Shown here: positions 61,465 to 64,000 of the stretch, piece by piece
Layout: each line of letters starts with the position of its first letter
How positions within the stretch are numbered: position 1 is the stretch's first letter
Assembly (NCBI GenBank): GCA_015258265.1
Contig: JABZIP010000002.1
Location: 1-64,000, forward strand
Length of the DNA stretch: 64,000 nt
Source of the DNA: Clostridiales bacterium
GTDB lineage: Bacteria; Bacillota; Clostridia; Peptostreptococcales; Anaerovoracaceae
Direction: 5' to 3'
Made by a program: the position numbers and the translations under genes
The notes under the pieces: generated by a model
Database searches by the model: none
What the model saw: only the letters and a program-made list of their open reading frames with translations
What the model was told of the DNA's origin: nothing

Positions 61465-61537
61465 AAAAGACTTTCAATTTTGGCAAAATATGATAAAATA
61501 AACCTGATTGAATCTAAGGAAAAGGGATGAATTGAAA

Positions 61538-62461
61538 ATGGATAGGAAAAAGCAAATCAAAGCGGATATGATGATACTTCTTGTTACTCTTGCTTGGGGA
61601 CTTTCTTATATTTTGACAGACCATGCGTTAAAGGATCTTGATACTATGACGCTGAATGCGCATAGATTTTTGATAGGTGGAGCGGTTGCAGCAGTTTTCG
61701 GATTCAATAGGCTTATGAAAGTGAATAAAGTTACTTTTTTTTACAGCCTTGCAATAGGAACATCACTTAATTTGGTATATGTTTGTGTAACATACGGCAT
61801 GACTCGTACGGCGCTTGCAAATGCGGGATTCTTGTGTGCTATGACGGTGCTTTTCACACCGCTTTTCGGACGCATATTTTTGAAGCAACGACAAGAGCTT
61901 AAGGTGATAATATCGGTTGCTTTCAGCATAGTGGGTATAGCTTTTTTGACGTTGAATGAAAATTTTTCTATAAATATGAATCATCTCACGGGTGATTTGC
62001 TTTGCCTTGGTTGCGGAGCATTTTACTCTATAGATTTGCTCCTTACGGAAAAAGCAGTTGAAAGAGAAGATGTCGATCCGTTCAATTTGGGTGTACTCAA
62101 TTTAATGGTTGCAGGTGTGGAATTCCTGATTTTGGCTATGATACTCGAAACACCGCATTTGCCTACAAACCCGATGTTTTGGGGAAGCACACTGTTCCTT
62201 GCAGTATTCTGTACGGGGCTTGCCTTTATAATTCAGCCTGTTGCACAGCAATATACCACTGCTACGCATATCGGTGTAATATTTACGCTTGAACCGGTTT
62301 TCAACGCTGTTGCGGTGTTCGTATTTTTAAAAGAGGCGCTGAGCCTCAGGTCGTATATAGGCGGTTTTATAATGGTTCTTGCGGTTTTGATAATGGAAGT
62401 AAATATAAAATCTATTTTTTTTCGCACAAAATCTCAAGACCTTCAAAAAAAGAGTCAATAG
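61538..62461 (+). CDS. EamA/DMT-superfamily transporter
   Basis: A 307-residue protein with about ten transmembrane helices in two EamA repeats (about 12-140 and 150-295; TLAWGLSYILTDHALK at the start of the first). Members export metabolites or amino acids; the substrate is unknown. The ATG at 61538 is chosen; a TTG at 61532 has better spacing to AAGGGA and is possible. Its last 50 bases overlap the 3' end of the response regulator gene on the other strand. Confidence 0.85.
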   Translation: MDRKKQIKADMMILLVTLAWGLSYILTDHALKDLDTMTLNAHRFLIGGAVAAVFGFNRLMKVNKVTFFYSLAIGTSLNLVYVCVTYGMTRTALANAGFLCAMTVLFTPLFGRIFLKQRQELKVIISVAFSIVGIAFLTLNENFSINMNHLTGDLLCLGCGAFYSIDLLLTEKAVEREDVDPFNLGVLNLMVAGVEFLILAMILETPHLPTNPMFWGSTLFLAVFCTGLAFIIQPVAQQYTTATHIGVIFTLEPVFNAVAVFVFLKEALSLRSYIGGFIMVLAVLIMEVNIKSIFFRTKSQDLQKKSQ

Positions 62462-63257
62462 ACGGGCGACCTCCGTATTCACTTTTACCGCGGAGTAAGT
62501 CCATTTCGAGCCTTACAGCATCAAAGTTAAACAAGACATTTGAGTAGCTTTCGAAAGCGTCGCTATAATAGTCTTCTATTCCGAGTGCCGCTATGTTCGT
62601 CAGACCTTTTTTGATTGCCCGTCGAATTCGCTGCTTTACGATTTTCGGATCTTCGCAAATTGAAGCGGCATAGTCGTTTAGCGTTGTTTTGCTGTCGTAT
62701 GGCTGTCCGGATTTTTGCAGGTATTCAAATACGTTTATTATATCTTTTGTTCCGTTTTCTCCAAGCATTCCAACGGCGCTGATGATTTGCTTTATATAAG
62801 GGAGAGCTGAATCCGCATTGGTTTTACCGGATTTAGGGGTGTCGCTTGGAATTTCGATTACCGATTTTATTCCGTCGAGCATCGAACGCAGTTTGCGCTT
62901 TTCGATAACGCTTGTGATGACTTTTTCTATTTCTATTACATTGTTAGGTTTGGTTATGAAAAATTCTATGCCGGCATCGTAGGCATCTGAAATCATATGC
63001 TTGTCTACTACCTGCGATACCATTATAAAGCTGATATCGGGGTTTACTTCGAGCACTTCTTTTACTACCGTTATACCGTCTTTTACAGGCATAAGTAAAT
63101 CTATTATGACTATGTCGGGTTTTTTGGACAGAATTTCGTGAACCGCCATCTCGGAATCGGTATTGGAACCGATAATTTCCCCCAGATTTTTTGTTTCAAT
63201 TATGTTTGAAAGGCTTTTGACTGACTTAATTAAATCGTCCAGAATGTAAAATTTCAA
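62412..63257 (-). CDS. GlnL-type response regulator (receiver + YcbB domain)
   Basis: A 281-residue regulator. Receiver domain about 1-115 with FYILDD (acidic pair), the phospho-acceptor Asp in VIIDLLMPVKDG near 51, and FITKPN with the conserved Lys near 102. The C-terminal part (about 150-281; LNDYAASICEDPKIVKQRIRRAI) resembles the YcbB domain of B. subtilis GlnL, which controls glutamine use; the actual targets here are unknown. The start is a TTG with AGGAGG 6 bases upstream, one base after the kinase stop; an in-frame start at 63278 lies inside the kinase gene. Confidence 0.82.
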   Translation of the reverse strand: MKFYILDDLIKSVKSLSNIIETKNLGEIIGSNTDSEMAVHEILSKKPDIVIIDLLMPVKDGITVVKEVLEVNPDISFIMVSQVVDKHMISDAYDAGIEFFITKPNNVIEIEKVITSVIEKRKLRSMLDGIKSVIEIPSDTPKSGKTNADSALPYIKQIISAVGMLGENGTKDIINVFEYLQKSGQPYDSKTTLNDYAASICEDPKIVKQRIRRAIKKGLTNIAALGIEDYYSDAFESYSNVLFNFDAVRLEMDLLRGKSEYGGRPSIDSFFEGLEILCEKK

Positions 63258-63258
63258 T

Positions 63259-64000
63259 TTAATCCTCCTCGATGTCAATATCGTTATTTAATGAATTAAG
63301 TGGTATGCATATAGTAAATGTAGTACCGTCTTTGCTTGATTCTACACTTATCTTCCCATTGAACTTGTCTTGAGTCAAATCATGTACCAAAGTCAAACCG
63401 AGACCTCTATTTATATCGCCTGTTTTTTTGTTGTATTTCGTAGAAAAACCCGGCTCGAATATTACGTCGATCAGTTTCTGCGGGATGCCGGAGCCGTTAT
63501 CGGAAACTTTGATTTGACAGAATGTTTCGCCTGATTTTACAATGTCGGTGCAAGAAATTTGAATCGTGCCTCTTTCTTGTTTTCGGTCTTCAAAGGAATC
63601 AAGGCTATTTGATACGAGATTTCTAAGTATACTCATAAGTGCAAAATGATTGCCTACGAAATGATTTTTTTGAATTTGATAAGAGCAGACAACATCGAGC
63701 TTTCGGTTTGCCGCGTTGTGCTCTATGTGAGTTGATAATATTTTGAGGATTTCGGATAGCTTTAAAGGTGAGTAACTAAGCTCGCTTAGGAAATTATCTT
63801 CAAGTCCGATAATAACTCGTCTATAACCTTTTTTAACCTCGTGTATATCTTTGGCAATTTCAAGCGCAATATTTTGCATTTCTTTCGGATAATTTTCCTC
63901 TTCCATAGTCCGATAGAGAGTAAAGGCGTTTTTCATTATTTCTTCTATCTCGTTGATGTTTTTTTCCATAAAGTACACTTCGCTTTTGAATGTGGAAGCC
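63259..64000 (-). CDS. Sensor histidine kinase, C-terminal part (5' end outside window)
   Basis: An open frame reaching the window end; the visible 246 residues hold a dimerisation helix with the likely phospho-His in AKDIHEVKKGY, and an HATPase domain with N box LRNLVSNSLDSF, G1 box VSDNGSGIP, and G2 box RGLGLTLVHD. The HExxK-type pattern matches Spo0B-like kinases such as GlnK, the partner of GlnL. The sensor part is beyond the window. It ends one base before the regulator start, and the two are co-transcribed. Confidence 0.85.
   Translation of the reverse strand, partial: ASTFKSEVYFMEKNINEIEEIMKNAFTLYRTMEEENYPKEMQNIALEIAKDIHEVKKGYRRVIIGLEDNFLSELSYSPLKLSEILKILSTHIEHNAANRKLDVVCSYQIQKNHFVGNHFALMSILRNLVSNSLDSFEDRKQERGTIQISCTDIVKSGETFCQIKVSDNGSGIPQKLIDVIFEPGFSTKYNKKTGDINRGLGLTLVHDLTQDKFNGKISVESSKDGTTFTICIPLNSLNNDIDIEED

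Overview
The window joins two unlike pieces of DNA from a low-GC Gram-positive anaerobe. I infer a motile member of the Clostridia, possibly in the Peptostreptococcaceae area; the genus is not resolved. The grounds are the flgM-flgN-flgK-flgL-DUF6470-fliW-csrA order, the SigD-type promoter in front of it, the feoA-feoA-feoB-Cys-rich protein cluster, DUF3793 with flavodoxin, the monoderm conjugation genes and an SLH-domain surface protein.

Positions 1 to about 38,170 look like most of an AT-rich integrated conjugative element whose left end lies outside the window. From left to right it holds: the end of an unrecognised protein, a type IV prepilin peptidase, ParA, a VapD-like pair, YopX-like and membrane orphans, an SLH protein and a second secreted protein (3.5-6.0 kb); ParB, a DUF3991/Toprim primase-like protein and two winged-helix proteins of replication-relaxation type (6.1-12.1 kb); a noncoding stretch with a long foldable inverted repeat (12.05-12.5 kb); and then a tightly packed transcription unit of about 22 kb (13.0-35.8 kb). 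That unit begins with conjugative type IV secretion genes (VirD4-like coupling protein, VirB2-like, VirB6-like, C39 peptidase, PrgI/VirB3-like, TrsD-like, VirB4). It runs without a break into a full Tad/Flp pilus gene set (CpaE/TadZ-like, CpaB-like, a second ParA-like ATPase, CpaF/TadA, TadB, TadC, Flp-like pilin, two TadE/F-like pseudopilins). It ends with a 2209-residue methylase-helicase like phage P1 DarB, a small protein and an SSB. The right edge has a HTH protein, a small IS30-like HTH protein and an IS30-family DDE transposase. The merger of a conjugative T4SS with a complete Tad pilus in one operon is the most interesting feature of the window.

From about 38.2 kb on, base composition becomes visibly richer in G+C and the genes are ordinary chromosomal ones. 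They are: the iron(II) uptake operon (38.5-41.6 kb), DUF3793 and flavodoxin (41.8-42.8 kb), both behind possible DtxR-type operators; the late flagellar operon (43.0-49.4 kb) with an unusually long FlgK; a D-serine ammonia-lyase fused to TPR and SUFU-like domains; an ECF transporter S component; a class V aminotransferase; and, on the minus strand, an agmatinase-family ureohydrolase, tRNA-Lys(CTT), a nitroreductase, alanine racemase and a DtxR-family regulator. The end of the window carries an Rpn-type PD-(D/E)XK nuclease gene with a duplicated tail fragment, a secreted C69 dipeptidase, a NimA-like flavoprotein, an EamA transporter and, on the minus strand, a GlnL-type response regulator with the end of its sensor kinase.

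All family assignments were made by reading motifs by eye; no database search was run. Starts differ from the longest open frame wherever a ribosome binding site supported a later codon.
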